Of a DNA stretch of 47,296 nt, positions 1-9,320 are shown piece by piece. Origin of the DNA: Paracoccus sp. (in: a-proteobacteria). GTDB lineage: Bacteria; Pseudomonadota; Alphaproteobacteria; Rhodobacterales; Rhodobacteraceae. Within the stretch, counting starts at the first letter, position 1. The number at the start of each line of letters is the position of its first letter. Both the position numbers and the translations under genes were made by a program. The DNA lies in NCBI RefSeq assembly GCF_030538495.1, contig NZ_JAUNTW010000014.1, forward strand, positions 1 through 47,296, given 5' to 3'. The notes below the pieces were generated by a model. The model saw only the letters and a list, made by a program, of their open reading frames with translations, was not told the origin of the DNA and searched no databases.

Positions 1-3000
1 GATCGTTGCCCATGCCGCCATCCAGACGGTCATTCCCCTTGCCCCCATAGAGGCTGTCATTCCCCGCGCCGCCATAGAGGCTGTCATGGCCGTCATTGCC
101 GCTCAGGATATTCGCACCGGCATCGCCGGTCACGCTGTCATTGCCGGAACCGGTTTGCACATTGTTGATGTTGCGGATCGTGTCCTTACCCTGTCCGGTG
201 TTCTGCGCTGTGGTGACGGCCAGCGACACGGTGATCGCCTGCGCCCCGGTAAAGCGCACAGTATCATTGCCCGTCCCACCGTCGATCAGGTCATTGCCCA
301 GCCCGCCATCCAGCGTGTCATTACCGGCACCGCCATAGAGACTGTCGTTTCCGGACCCACCTGACAGGCTGTCATTGCCCGCGCCGCCCTCCAGCCTGTC
401 ATGACCAGCCCCGCCGAACAACCGGTCATTGCCCGCACCGCCATAGAGGCTGTCGCGACCATCCCCGCCAAACAGCCGATCGTCGCCCGCCTCGCCATAG
501 AGTTCGTCATGGCCGCCATTGCCGCGCAGGATATTCGCGCCTGCATTGCCCTTCACGGTGTCATTGCCGGAACCGGTTTCGACGTTCTCGATATTAACGA
601 TGGTGTCCTTCCCCTGCCCGGTGTACTGCGCCGTTGTGACCTCCAGCGACACCTTGATCGCCTTCGATCCGGTAAAGCGCACGGTATCGTTGCCCGCACC
701 ACCGTCGATCAGGTCATCACCCGCACCACCGTCCAGCAGGTCATTGCCCGCGCCGCCATACAGGCTGTCGTGACCATCCCCGCCAAACAGCCGGTCATTG
801 CCCGCGTTACCTTTCAGGCTGTCGTTGCCATCTCCTCCGATCAGGTAGTATGATTTGCCCTTGCCCAGGCCCCCAACCAGCGTATCATTACCCGCGCCGC
901 CGATCAGGACTGAATCTCCGAGACCGCCCAAAAGCATGGCGTCGCGTTTGTTTCCGACTTTGTAACCCGAAACAACCAGTTCGGATATGGTTGACTTGCC
1001 GTTGACGTTTGCTGAATTGTAAGTCTGATATTTATTTTCAGAATTTGGATTGGCGATCACAACGCGATCAACACCCCCGATAACCGCTTTCAGGGTGGGG
1101 TCATCCCCGGGAATCAGGCTTTCCACATAGTCCGCAAGGTTTTTCAGCCCTTCGGACCCCTTCATGTTTGCATCAATTTTCCACCAATACCCATCATGAC
1201 GCACAGCATCAAATGCGGACTGCTTTGGGGCAGAGTTCCCCAGTATTGCCTCATACGCATTTTCAGCAAGAATCTGGGACAGCGCTTCCTGATACCCTTT
1301 GTAGGCGTTTGTATTTACTTTGATCGTTGCTTTTAGGGAATAATTGGCACCTTTCATCGATCCAAGCAGAGTGTATGCATTCAGCAGATCTGTTGTGTGC
1401 TCGGCGCCCTGATCCAAAATTGACGATCCCAATCGCCTCAAAATATCGCCGCCCTTTTCAATGGAAAGGGCCTCACGCAAACGATCTTTATATGAACCAT
1501 CTATCTTTAGCGTTTTATCCCCATACAGGAAAATATTGTGCAGGAACATTGAATGTAATGCCTTGACATCAAGGACTTTTCCTAACAATCCATTGTCCCA
1601 TCCTGGCAGATTAGCCATCTGCGTCCCCAAGACGGCGACATCCCCCCATTTTTCGTCTAATATTTTTACAGCACCATCAAACGCCTTTTTAGCGGCATCG
1701 ATGGCAAATTTCTTAACCGGAGACACAGTCCCGACGACATTGACAACAACCGCCGAGACTGGGCCATTGACGATATAGTTGTTGACAACATCAAGTACTT
1801 TAATGCCTCCTTTTACGCCCGAAACTATCACGCCCAAAAATTCACCCGCAATCCGGGCATGGGTAACATCGGAAAAATCCAGATGATCCGGGCTGGCGAC
1901 GATGCCGTCTTTGCCCCAGATGTCTTTGGACAGCATCGGGGCCAGATCTTTTTGCATATTTGTGTGCGGGCCTGATGCGAAAATCATGGCCTGGCTTTTG
2001 GTCAGGGCGGCGACAAAGCCCGCCAACATGCCGCCCAAAGAATGTCCGGCGAAACTGATCAGCGACGGGTCAACGCCCAGTTCCTTGACGACATAGCGAT
2101 AAAAATTGATCGCGCCGTTCAAATGCCTCATCGCATGGCCATCAGCACCGGCCAATCCGCCGCCCAAGGGGACGGAAATGCGGAACAATTCGTTGTACGC
2201 TATGAATTCGTCGGTCCCGCGATAGGCGATAACGACGCGGCCGGTGTCGTCTTCGCGATAGGCGGTCGCTTGCAGCCCGTCATCGTCCACGGTGGAAAAG
2301 AGTTTCTGGACCGGGTTCCCATCGGCATCAACGGGGCGGCCACCTTTGCCGTCATAGGTGCTGGCGATCGGGGTCCAGCCGATTGCGGGGCGCAGGGCGG
2401 TGCTGGGGTCGGTGCCGAACATATCGCCGTTATAGGCGTCCAGCGCCAGATGCGCGAATGTCTGCATATCCGCCGGCCGGTCATAGCTGAAATCCCACGG
2501 CGCGCGCGCAGTGGGCAGGCCAAAGTCAGGGTGCAGGGGGTTGGTGGCGACGAAGATGTCCATCGCCCCATTCGTATCGCCCGGCACGAGGTTGCTGGTG
2601 GAGGAGTAGAACGTCACGAACCGCCCATCGGCGGAGATGGACGGGTAACCATAATACCCACCCCCCTGTTCACCCGAACTGCTGACGGATACGCGTTCGG
2701 TTTGACCCGTTTGCCGGTCATGAACAAAGATATCCCCGGACCGATTCGTATCGCCCGGCACGAGGTTGGTGGCGGAGGAGCGGAACGTCACAAACCGCCC
2801 ATCGGCGGAGATGGACGGCGCAGAGCTTTCATAATTCCCCTGCTCACCCGAACTGCTGACAGATACGCGTTCGGTTTGACCCGTTTGGCGGTCATGAACA
2901 AAGATATCACCACGCCCATTCGTATCGCCCGGCACGAGGTTGGTGGCGTCGGACTTGAACGCCACAAACCGCCCATCGGCGGAGATGGACGGGTAATAAC

Positions 3001-3760
3001 TATACCCATCCCCCTGCTCCCCCGAACTGCTGACGGATACGCGTTCGGTCACACCGGTCTGACGGTCGTGAACAAAGATATCATGACGCCCATTCGTATC
3101 GCCCGGCACGAGGTTGGTGGCGTCGGAGTAGAACGTCACGAACCGCCCATCGGCGGAGATGGACGGAGTACTACTCCACTCACCCCCCTGTTCCCCCGAA
3201 CTGCTAACGGATACGCGTTCGGTCACACCCGTCTGACGGTCATGAACAAAAACATCATCACGCTCATTCGTATCGCCCGGCACGAGGTTGGTGGCGTAGG
3301 AGCGGAACGTCACAAACCGCCCATCGGCGGAGATGGACGGGTTATAACTATGCCTATTCCCCTGCTCACCCGAACTGCTGACGGATACGCGTTCGGTCAC
3401 ACCGGTCTGACGGTCATGAACAAAGATATCATGACGCCAATTCGTATCGCCCGGCACGAGATTGGTGGCGTCGGACCAAAACGTCACGAACCGCCCATCG
3501 GCGGAGATGGACGGCATAAAACTCGACCAATCCCCCTGTTCCCCCGAACTGCTGACGGATACGCGTTCGGTCACACCGGTCTGACGGTCATGAACAAAGA
3601 TATCATGACGCCAATTCGTATCGCCCGGCACGAGGTTGCCGGCTTCGGAGTAGAACGTCACGAACCGCCCATCGGCGGAGATGGACGGGTAATAACTCCC
3701 CCTACCCCCCTGCACCCCCGAACTGCTGACCGACACACGTTCAATCTGAAACTTCGTCAT
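1..3760 (-). CDS. RTX calcium-binding protein with PD40 propeller and lipase-like domain (3' end outside window)
   Basis: The frame is open from an ATG at 3760, with a GAGGGGG ribosome site 4 bases upstream, to the left edge, so at least 1,253 codons are seen and the C-terminus is missing. Residues about 1-400 are seven near-identical ~58-residue repeats of the PD40/TolB propeller type, each with a [12 protein letters not shown] core. Next comes an alpha/beta-hydrolase segment with the nucleophile elbow GHSLGG at about residue 572, as in class 3 lipases. From about residue 940 onward there are RTX nonapeptides of the form GGxGNDxLx, broken by two longer linkers. No signal peptide is visible, which fits type I secretion using a C-terminal signal beyond the window. 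Calcium binding and secretion are known for RTX proteins; lipase or esterase activity is inferred from the elbow alone. No transport genes are adjacent. Confidence 0.88.
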   Translation of the reverse strand, partial: MTKFQIERVSVSSSGVQGGRGSYYPSISADGRFVTFYSEAGNLVPGDTNWRHDIFVHDRQTGVTERVSVSSSGEQGDWSSFMPSISADGRFVTFWSDATNLVPGDTNWRHDIFVHDRQTGVTERVSVSSSGEQGNRHSYNPSISADGRFVTFRSYATNLVPGDTNERDDVFVHDRQTGVTERVSVSSSGEQGGEWSSTPSISADGRFVTFYSDATNLVPGDTNGRHDIFVHDRQTGVTERVSVSSSGEQGDGYSYYPSISADGRFVAFKSDATNLVPGDTNGRGDIFVHDRQTGQTERVSVSSSGEQGNYESSAPSISADGRFVTFRSSATNLVPGDTNRSGDIFVHDRQTGQTERVSVSSSGEQGGGYYGYPSISADGRFVTFYSSTSNLVPGDTNGAMDIFVATNPLHPDFGLPTARAPWDFSYDRPADMQTFAHLALDAYNGDMFGTDPSTALRPAIGWTPIASTYDGKGGRPVDADGNPVQKLFSTVDDDGLQATAYREDDTGRVVIAYRGTDEFIAYNELFRISVPLGGGLAGADGHAMRHLNGAINFYRYVVKELGVDPSLISFAGHSLGGMLAGFVAALTKSQAMIFASGPHTNMQKDLAPMLSKDIWGKDGIVASPDHLDFSDVTHARIAGEFLGVIVSGVKGGIKVLDVVNNYIVNGPVSAVVVNVVGTVSPVKKFAIDAAKKAFDGAVKILDEKWGDVAVLGTQMANLPGWDNGLLGKVLDVKALHSMFLHNIFLYGDKTLKIDGSYKDRLREALSIEKGGDILRRLGSSILDQGAEHTTDLLNAYTLLGSMKGANYSLKATIKVNTNAYKGYQEALSQILAENAYEAILGNSAPKQSAFDAVRHDGYWWKIDANMKGSEGLKNLADYVESLIPGDDPTLKAVIGGVDRVVIANPNSENKYQTYNSANVNGKSTISELVVSGYKVGNKRDAMLLGGLGDSVLIGGAGNDTLVGGLGKGKSYYLIGGDGNDSLKGNAGNDRLFGGDGHDSLYGGAGNDLLDGGAGDDLIDGGAGNDTVRFTGSKAIKVSLEVTTAQYTGQGKDTIVNIENVETGSGNDTVKGNAGANILRGNGGHDELYGEAGDDRLFGGDGRDSLYGGAGNDRLFGGAGHDRLEGGAGNDSLSGGSGNDSLYGGAGNDTLDGGLGNDLIDGGTGNDTVRFTGAQAITVSLAVTTAQNTGQGKDTIRNINNVQTGSGNDSVTGDAGANILSGNDGHDSLYGGAGNDSLYGGKGNDRLDGGMGND
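2590..3757 (-). repeat. Seven tandem ~174-bp repeats encoding propeller blades
   Basis: A block beginning with CGCCCATCGGCGGAGATGG recurs about every 174 bases, near 2623, 2798, 2969, 3145, 3320, 3500 and 3670. Copies are nearly identical at DNA level over much of their length, including synonymous positions, so they were amplified or homogenised recently. Each encodes one PD40-like blade of about 58 residues inside the RTX protein. Confidence 0.85.
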
Positions 3761-4399
3761 AAAACCCCCTCATCCACCGGGCCGCAGCCGTGTTCACGAA
3801 TCTGAGAGGATCGTTAACGCCCGCGCCCCGATCTGCCTAATGAAAAAATGTCCCGGATGGTGATTTTCGCCCCTGCGCGCACAGGCGTGACGTCGCGGCC
3901 ACAGTCTCGGGCCTTGGGGGGCTGGCGCGGCCCACATCACCCCACGGGCGGGGCGTTCTGCCCCCCCGCCGCGACGCCGGATCAAGCGTCATGCCCGGCC
4001 GCGTGCGTCGCAACTGCGTTACGGGATGTCGCGCCATTGCGGCAGGTCAGCCCCCGCGATTGCCGGTGCATTGAATGCGTCGCGACGGCTGCGCCGATCA
4101 GACCCGCCGCCACACATGGCAGCACGACTATGCGCGCCGAAACCGGTTTGTTTCGCCCGCATTTTACCATCGGCCCGATTTTGTCCGGCGTGGGTTATGT
4201 GGGTTTCCCATGGGACGGCAGGCTGCGGTGTTACGCAAAATGTGGCGCAATGAGATGCGGATAGGGCAAGCAAAGATAATCCGCCAAGAACTGCAACAGC
4301 CTGTCGCCGGATATGCCGCAATTTCTTTTCGGTTCCGCAGCCCCGACATGCTTGTGTGAACGCCGTCGCGCATCGGGGCGTTGTTCGGTCGCGCCAGCT
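3761..4399. other. Intergenic, no gene seen
   Basis: All frames here give only arginine/proline-rich low-information translations without a credible ribosome site or a recognisable motif. It should hold the promoter of the leftward RTX gene, but I could not pick a convincing -35/-10 pair. Confidence 0.5.
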
Positions 4400-5539
4400 T
4401 TACCCTTCGAACAATCGCGGGAACAGGGTTTCATGTGTCGTCGACGGAAACCGCAGAGAAAGCGGCCCGCGCGGCGTTTCGGACCCGATCATGCCGTCCT
4501 GTGTCAGCGCCGCCACCAAGGCGCGACCCGTTCGCGGCGCAAGGCCAGTCATCGCGGACACATCGCCCCGGATCACGACCGCAACAGCGCCGCATGGGCC
4601 GTATAACGATCAAATCGTTCAGCCATCGAACGAACGTCCTGCATACCATCCATGAATGTCACCTGGTCGATACCGACCCGCAGAAACCACCGAGTGTCAC
4701 TCTTGAGCGCTGCGAAGGACACATTGCCCCGCCCGCCCGGGTCGCCTTGCCGCGCGCGATCGGCAAGCGTGATCATGGCGCGATATTCGTCACGTCCGGG
4801 CAAGCCCTGTTCACGACCTCGCGCGACACGGACCACCCCCCCGGGCCACAATCCCGGCATGATACGCCATTGCCTGCGAAACCAAACGGCTCACCCGCTC
4901 ATTGCCGTCGAAAAAAGGGTGAATATAGGCCAGACGATGATGCCCCGTTGCAAAGGCCAGCACCGTTGCGGGTTGGCCATGCAACCAGTCCTGCATGAAT
5001 CAACGGTGATAATACGCCATAAAATCCGGGACGTTTTCATGCGGCGGGGGCGCATGTTTGCCGACCTCGACGTCATCATCGCACCATTCGCCCGGTATCA
5101 TGCGCGTTTCCTTCGCGCCGTGCCGAATAATAAGCGCATCATCCGCCGCCCCGGCGTAAAATTCCCCATGGGCGAATGTGATAAAGTCTTCGGTCGATGG
5201 ATCAGGCAATGCGTTGTTTCGGACATACGCAGCGCTTTCGTGCTGCCGGGCGCGCGTCGCAGGATCGGCGTCATAGAGACCTTGCAGGGCGCGTTCGATG
5301 TCACGGGGCCGTGTGTTGTTGCCCTCACTCCGGTTCGAGTCACAGGAATTCATCACCCGCACCATAGACGCCACCTGATCCATGGTTCCCGGCTGAAGGC
5401 CCTTGCCCAGATCATGCGCCCTGATGACAAGGTCATTGACCAGTGCCGCAATCTCTTCGTCAATTTCTTCGATGCGGGCGGGTTCGATACGGGTGAGGGC
5501 AACGATTGCGGGGGCCTTCGTGCCTTGGTCCTCTGTCAC
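4400..5539 (-). pseudogene. Fic-family AMPylase-like gene, inactivated
   Basis: Three frames together encode an almost complete Fic protein. The first segment (5539 to 5000, GTG start) carries the inhibitory-helix type motif SNRSEG followed by PRDIERAL. It ends at a TGA at 5002-5000 that interrupts an otherwise continuous frame. The same frame continues with the Fic core [13 protein letters not shown] near 4910, where the usual DGNGR is DGNER. Around 4830-4850 the frame changes at least once before the segment ending near AERFDRYTAHAALLR, and it changes again near 4575. The last segment is a winged-helix-like tail with RGPLSLRFP, stopping at 4400. Fic enzymes transfer AMP to target proteins. 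One nonsense codon, at least two frameshifts and an altered core glycine argue that this copy is dead. Sequencing error is possible but unlikely for so many lesions. Confidence 0.82.
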
Positions 5540-5897
5540 TAAGTCATGACGTCTAAGACGCTGATCTGATATCAGAAACAGGGTGTTTCAGATGCCTGTG
5601 TGCCACTATCTCTGCCACTCATTCAACATGTTATTGAACAGACCCTGTATGTGACCGCGGGCGGCATACAGGCCGGGTCAAATGACAATTGTTCCCAACG
5701 TCCCTTTGAAGAAGCTCCGGCTGAACATCCGCCAGATCATCGAGGACGATCACACGCCGTTCTATCGCATGAAGCTGACCGCAGATGACCGAGTCATCTT
5801 CCGTCCACGCTTACCACAGAACGACCTCTCGCCCGAGATCCGATTGCCGGAATGGGCCGAGGACAGGGCGCGAGTCGCCGGAGATTCCTGCCCCCAA
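5540..5897. other. Unassigned stretch between Fic and Cas3 remnants
   Basis: A rightward frame from 5655 (ATG at 5682) reads MTIVPNVPLKKLRLNIRQ and continues with a natural-looking composition to about 5880. It lacks a ribosome site, then runs in antisense over the Cas3 fragment. It may be the debris of a gene cut by the event that truncated Cas3. I do not recognise it. Confidence 0.3.
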
Positions 5898-6203
5898 TCA
5901 AGAGCGACCCAACACCGCATAGGCAATCAGTTCGGCCGCGATCCTGTCCGGGCCTGTCGCGCCCGCCATCAGCACCGCGCCGCCAGCGGTCGAATGGTCG
6001 ATCCGCACCGGCAACCCCATCAGCCGTTTGACAAAATCGGGGTGAAACTTGCCCAGATCATGCACCATCCCGGCCAGATGCGCCGTGCGCGCCAGCCCCA
6101 GCGGACCGGCCAGTTCTGCCGCCAGATCGGCGGTCGCGTGCAGATGATCGGGCAGCGGTTCCCAATCCGACCGGTCGGGCTGTCGCCCCGAATGTGCCCA
6201 CAT
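5898..6203 (-). pseudogene. Orphan Cas3 HD-nuclease N-terminal fragment
   Basis: About 101 codons from an ATG at 6203, preceded by AAGGAG, resemble the start of a type I CRISPR Cas3 protein. It opens with MWAHSG, then WEPLPDHLHATADLA, the metal-binding HDLGKFHPDF and DHSTAGG. The frame stops after AYAVLGRS, where full Cas3 proteins continue with a second histidine pair and then the helicase, which makes up most of the protein. No helicase, cas5/7/8, cas1/2 or repeat-spacer array is visible nearby. In Cas3 the HD domain degrades the nontarget DNA strand. Here only the first half of that domain remains, so loss of function is inferred. A Cas3'' stand-alone HD protein is the alternative, but the length is too short for that. 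Confidence 0.72.
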
Positions 6204-6580
6204 TATCCCCTGCTCCTTGAACACCAGCCAGCGACGAACAAGCGGTCGCGCTATCTTGCGCTTTACGTTGCGGGGGATTCGCCATCAACGCAAGATAAAG
6301 GCAAAATCCGCCGTTTCCTGTGTCATCGCTGAAAAGGCGATGCGCCATGAACACCGACACGGCCCCGCTGCGCCGATTATGTCGCGCATCGGGAACCGGA
6401 CGGGGATATTTTCTGGAGGCCTCTTGTTGCGACGGCGGCGACCTGTGACCGGGCGATTGCGGAACGCGAAAACACCTGCAATCACGGCGTTGACAGCCTG
6501 ATGAGCGTCACCACGATGCAGGAATTTCTGAGGCGCGACGGGCGGCGCGAACCGGACCAAGGCCGGACGGTCAACGCCCG
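6204..6580. other. Intergenic with a 9-bp inverted repeat
   Basis: No credible gene lies between the Cas3 fragment and hipA. TATCTTGCG at 6252-6260 and CGCAAGATA at 6289-6297 form a perfect inverted repeat with a 28-base loop, about 290 bases beyond the hipA stop. It could be a hairpin in the hipBA transcript or a protein site; it has no T-run. Confidence 0.4.
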
Positions 6581-7813
6581 CTACCACCCCCGCGCGGTCT
6601 GTATCGCCTGACCGATCTCGTGGCGCAGCGGGGCGGGGACGCCGGCGCGGTCGGCCTGCCGGGGCCAGTCGGCCAATGCGTCATCCACGGCTGCGGTCAT
6701 CTGGCGCATGCGGGCGGGGCGGATGCCCGCCGATTGCGCCGCCCGCACGAAATCAGCCGCGCCGGGTCGGCGCCCCTCGCCCGCGATGGTCAGGGTGTGT
6801 TCGCCCCCCGGCCCGCTGCTGAAGCTGAGATCATACGCCGGAGACAGCCGCCATTCCCCGCGCGGCTCCATCAAAAAGGCGTGGTTTTTCAAATGGTCAT
6901 CGCGGTTGTGCGCACGCGCGTTGAACACCATCCGCAGCGCCATCTGTTCAACCGCGCGCTGATCACGCGTCAGCAATTTCGTGATCCGCAGCAATTGGTC
7001 ATAATCCAATGTCGCGCTGCGGAAATCCACATCCAGCAGGGCCGCGACGGTCTGCATATGCCGGCGCGCAGGGCCCTGGCGGTCGAACCGGGTGCTGACC
7101 AGAAACGGCTCGGCCGAACTGGCGCGCAGGATCGCGGTATCCGGCATGTCGATTCCCGCCGCGCGGGCCATGACGGCAAAGGCCAGTTCGGCTTCAATCG
7201 CGCCCACAGGGTCCGACAGCGCCCGGCGTTTGACCAGAACGTGACGCCAGCCGGGGGCGTGCGCCAGACGATGCCCGCGCAGATGGCCGTTGTCGTCTGA
7301 CAGTTGCGCGACGAATTTCGGCCGCGCGCCCTGTGACCCGCCCGCCATTCGGCGCAGGCGTTCCAGATCATCCGCCGCCGTGTCACCGCCGATTTCCGGC
7401 ACCAGCCGGTCGAACCAGTCCAGACTGATGTCTCCGTCCTTGCCCGGCGTTTCGGGGGCATAGCTCAGCGCGCCCATCCCGTCGCGTCCGATCATCGCCA
7501 GCCGGTCCAGATCGGTGATGTCGTGACGCGCCCGCCCCCGCGCGGCCAGATCGCGGTCAATCAGCAGCCGCCCCCAACCATCGGGCAGGCTGTCGCCAAA
7601 CAGCCCCGGCAGATCGCCAAAGCCCCGCCCGCGTGGCCGCAACAGCCCCGTCAGCGGTGCGTCAGGGCGCAGCAGCAACGGGCTGACCGGCAGAGGGTTG
7701 GCGCGAAACCCATCGTCCCATTGTGCCGCCGCCTGCCGCGCGCCCGCGTCCCAGCCCAGCACGGCCACCGCAACCGTCGTGTCAAAATCCAATCCCGCCC
7801 GCAGCCGCATCAC
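6581..7813 (-). CDS. hipA: HipA-family serine/threonine kinase toxin
   Basis: The 410-residue product has the full HipA layout. An N-terminal domain contains GDSLPDGWG at 73-81, the phosphate loop region is GGSQGARPK at 158-166, the catalytic loop is NRDDHLKN at 303-310 with Asp305 as likely base, and the metal-binding segment is SPAYDLSF with Asp328. HipA toxins phosphorylate an aminoacyl-tRNA synthetase (GltX in E. coli) and halt growth. The target here is unknown. The ATG overlaps the upstream hipB stop by four bases, the standard antitoxin-first order. All key residues are present, so it is probably active, in contrast to the ruined Fic and ParDE genes in this window. Confidence 0.92.
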   Translation of the reverse strand: MMRLRAGLDFDTTVAVAVLGWDAGARQAAAQWDDGFRANPLPVSPLLLRPDAPLTGLLRPRGRGFGDLPGLFGDSLPDGWGRLLIDRDLAARGRARHDITDLDRLAMIGRDGMGALSYAPETPGKDGDISLDWFDRLVPEIGGDTAADDLERLRRMAGGSQGARPKFVAQLSDDNGHLRGHRLAHAPGWRHVLVKRRALSDPVGAIEAELAFAVMARAAGIDMPDTAILRASSAEPFLVSTRFDRQGPARRHMQTVAALLDVDFRSATLDYDQLLRITKLLTRDQRAVEQMALRMVFNARAHNRDDHLKNHAFLMEPRGEWRLSPAYDLSFSSGPGGEHTLTIAGEGRRPGAADFVRAAQSAGIRPARMRQMTAAVDDALADWPRQADRAGVPAPLRHEIGQAIQTARGW

Positions 7814-8124
7814 GCCCCCCGCCGCACGCGCGGACGCAAAGGCGCATCCGGCGGCGTCAGATCATCCAGCGACTGCGCGACGGGCGCCGGGAACAGGTCC
7901 AGAAAGGGCGGCAGCGCGTCCAGCACCTCGGCCAGGGCCAGCAGCGCCGACAGGCTGATCTCGCCCGTCTGTTCAAAGCGGCGCACACTGCCCAGAGACA
8001 CCCCCGCCCGCTCGGCCAGATCCTGCTGCCGCAATCCCAACGCAACCCGCCGCGCCCGCGCATTGTCGCGGATCACGGTTTGCAGGTCATGGGCGGTTGT
8101 CAGGGCGGGAATGTAAGTGTTCAT
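7810..8124 (-). CDS. hipB: HipB-like XRE-family antitoxin
   Basis: This 104-residue protein has a Cro/CI helix-turn-helix at about residues 30-60 (LRQQDLAERAGVSLGSVRRFE) and a proline-rich tail. HipB proteins bind HipA and repress the operon. It overlaps hipA by four bases and is first in the pair. The ATG at 8124 has no Shine-Dalgarno sequence but sits inside an AT-rich inverted repeat, so translation may be leaderless and self-repressed. Confidence 0.9.
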   Translation of the reverse strand: MNTYIPALTTAHDLQTVIRDNARARRVALGLRQQDLAERAGVSLGSVRRFEQTGEISLSALLALAEVLDALPPFLDLFPAPVAQSLDDLTPPDAPLRPRVRRGA

Positions 8125-8169
8125 ATATGCATTTTTATTTAGGTATATGGCAAAAAATACGCATATATT
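8122..8169 (-). promoter_or_regulatory. Candidate hipBA operator: inverted repeat over the start codon
   Basis: ATATATGC at 8123-8130 and GCATATAT at 8161-8168 are perfect inverted arms separated by 30 bases, in a strikingly AT-rich island in GC-rich DNA. One arm overlaps the hipB ATG. HipB-type antitoxins bind such dyads upstream of their own gene. Function is inferred from position and symmetry only. Confidence 0.45.
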
Positions 8170-8365
8170 CGCACTAAGTCAACCGCCTTGCGCGGGGCCG
8201 CAGGGCGATGGCTGCGTCGGCGGAGTGAAACGCTGTGACGCCCATCATCGGGCGCGTGATCCGGCCCAAGGATAGCGTTCGGACATTTAACCGGCCTTAG
8301 CCCGATTGTGCGACCCGTGCCGGTGAAGGTCACGATCACCCCCGAAAACATCCCGACCACAACCA

Positions 8366-8692
8366 TCAAAACGGGTTTTCGACCGTCACGCCGGTTGGCT
8401 CGAAATCGGCGACGTTGCCGGTGACTACCGTTGTGCCGTGATGCAGGGCCGTGGCGGCGATCATCAGGTCGGCGCCGGGATGGCCGAGCTGATGGCTGAG
8501 CCAGCCTTGCAGATCAGCGGCAAAGCTCGGATCGCGGCCGCGCTGTTGGCAGATGTCGCGCTCAATGTCGCCAATCGTAATGGCCGACAGGAAAAAATCG
8601 CGGTCGTAACGCGCACGCAGCCACGCCGTGACCTGCGGCGCGCGGTCGGGCCGGCGCACCGCCGAAATCACATTAGTATCAATCACATACAT
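8366..8692 (-). CDS. vapC: VapC-family PIN-domain ribonuclease toxin
   Basis: The 108-residue protein is a complete PIN domain. It begins MYVIDTNVIS with the first acidic residue Asp5, followed by Glu44 (IGDIE), Asp75 (ADLMIAATA) and Asp96 (NVADF), the metal-binding quartet. VapC toxins cleave tRNA or rRNA; the target cannot be read from sequence. The ATG overlaps the antitoxin stop by one base (TGATG), so the two are translationally coupled. The closest known toxins of this shape are FitB/VapC proteins. Confidence 0.9.
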   Translation of the reverse strand: MYVIDTNVISAVRRPDRAPQVTAWLRARYDRDFFLSAITIGDIERDICQQRGRDPSFAADLQGWLSHQLGHPGADLMIAATALHHGTTVVTGNVADFEPTGVTVENPF

Positions 8693-8934
8693 CAGAATTG
8701 CACATCCCGCGGCGCGGCCTGCGCACGTGGCAGTTCAGCGCCGGCAAAACCCAGCAAATGGTCGGCGAAACAGCCACGACGATCGCGGGCCGCGGCCACC
8801 ATGCGGGCATAGTCATCCGCCGCCACGACAACGACCGCGGGTTTGCCGCGCCGCGATACCTGTTGCGGCTGACCGGCAAGGGCCGCATCGACCACGGCGC
8901 TAAAGCGATTTTTGGCGTCTTGCAGGTTCCACAT
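8692..8934 (-). CDS. Phd/YefM-type antitoxin partner of VapC
   Basis: Starting at the ATG at 8934 (AGGA upstream), the 80-residue product reads MWNLQDAKNRFSAVVDAAL and then VSRRGKPAVVVVAADDYARM, the classic Phd/YefM DNA-binding fold. The tail holds a short C-terminal segment that would wrap the toxin. A longer frame extends upstream to 9081, but the shorter start matches family length. It neutralises VapC and represses the pair. Pairing a Phd-type antitoxin with a PIN toxin is common in alphaproteobacteria. Confidence 0.87.
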   Translation of the reverse strand: MWNLQDAKNRFSAVVDAALAGQPQQVSRRGKPAVVVVAADDYARMVAAARDRRGCFADHLLGFAGAELPRAQAAPRDVQF

Positions 8935-9320
8935 GGCCTGATCCTGTCTGGCTTTCTGGCTAGCTGCAACATTCAGGGGTGTCCGTGACAAGGTCCGCAA
9001 CGGCCATCCGCACGCAAATCGCCCAGTATGGCGCGGCCGAGCCAAACCATGCGACGCCCTGTTCGGCTTTTTCACCGGCAAGGTTGGGGTGCCCCCGGCT
9101 GACCGCGAATGATCGGTTCGGACACGCGGACAAATTGGGACGCCCCCTCTTTGTCAGCGCGGTCTATGCGCAACGCGACATTCACGGCTTTTTCCGTTGC
9201 GGCCATCACACCACCACAATCGCAGCATTTCAGCCCAGATATCATCCGGTTGGCGTCCTAAGCCGTCCCGCGTTTCGCGTCACAGGGTGTCGCCCCCCCT
9301 TCCGTTCCAAAAAATCCCCC
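8935..9320. other. Intergenic, no gene seen
   Basis: No frame gives a recognisable protein or a ribosome site. It separates the VapC pair from the last gene of the organosulfur operon and should contain the antitoxin promoter; no clear dyad was found. Confidence 0.45.

Noticed and set aside
2042..3805. 587-residue rightward frame with repeated RIARHEVGG segments
   Set aside because: It is the antisense of the propeller repeats of the RTX protein. The minus frame has motifs, a ribosome site and a single uninterrupted reading; the plus frame has none.
5331..5345. GGTTCGAGTCAC, like a tRNA T-arm
   Set aside because: It lies inside the Fic gene and no matching acceptor, D-arm or anticodon stem surrounds it.
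5540..6580. CRISPR array near the Cas3 fragment
   Set aside because: No regularly spaced repeats and no typical repeat ends (such as ATTGAAAC) are present.
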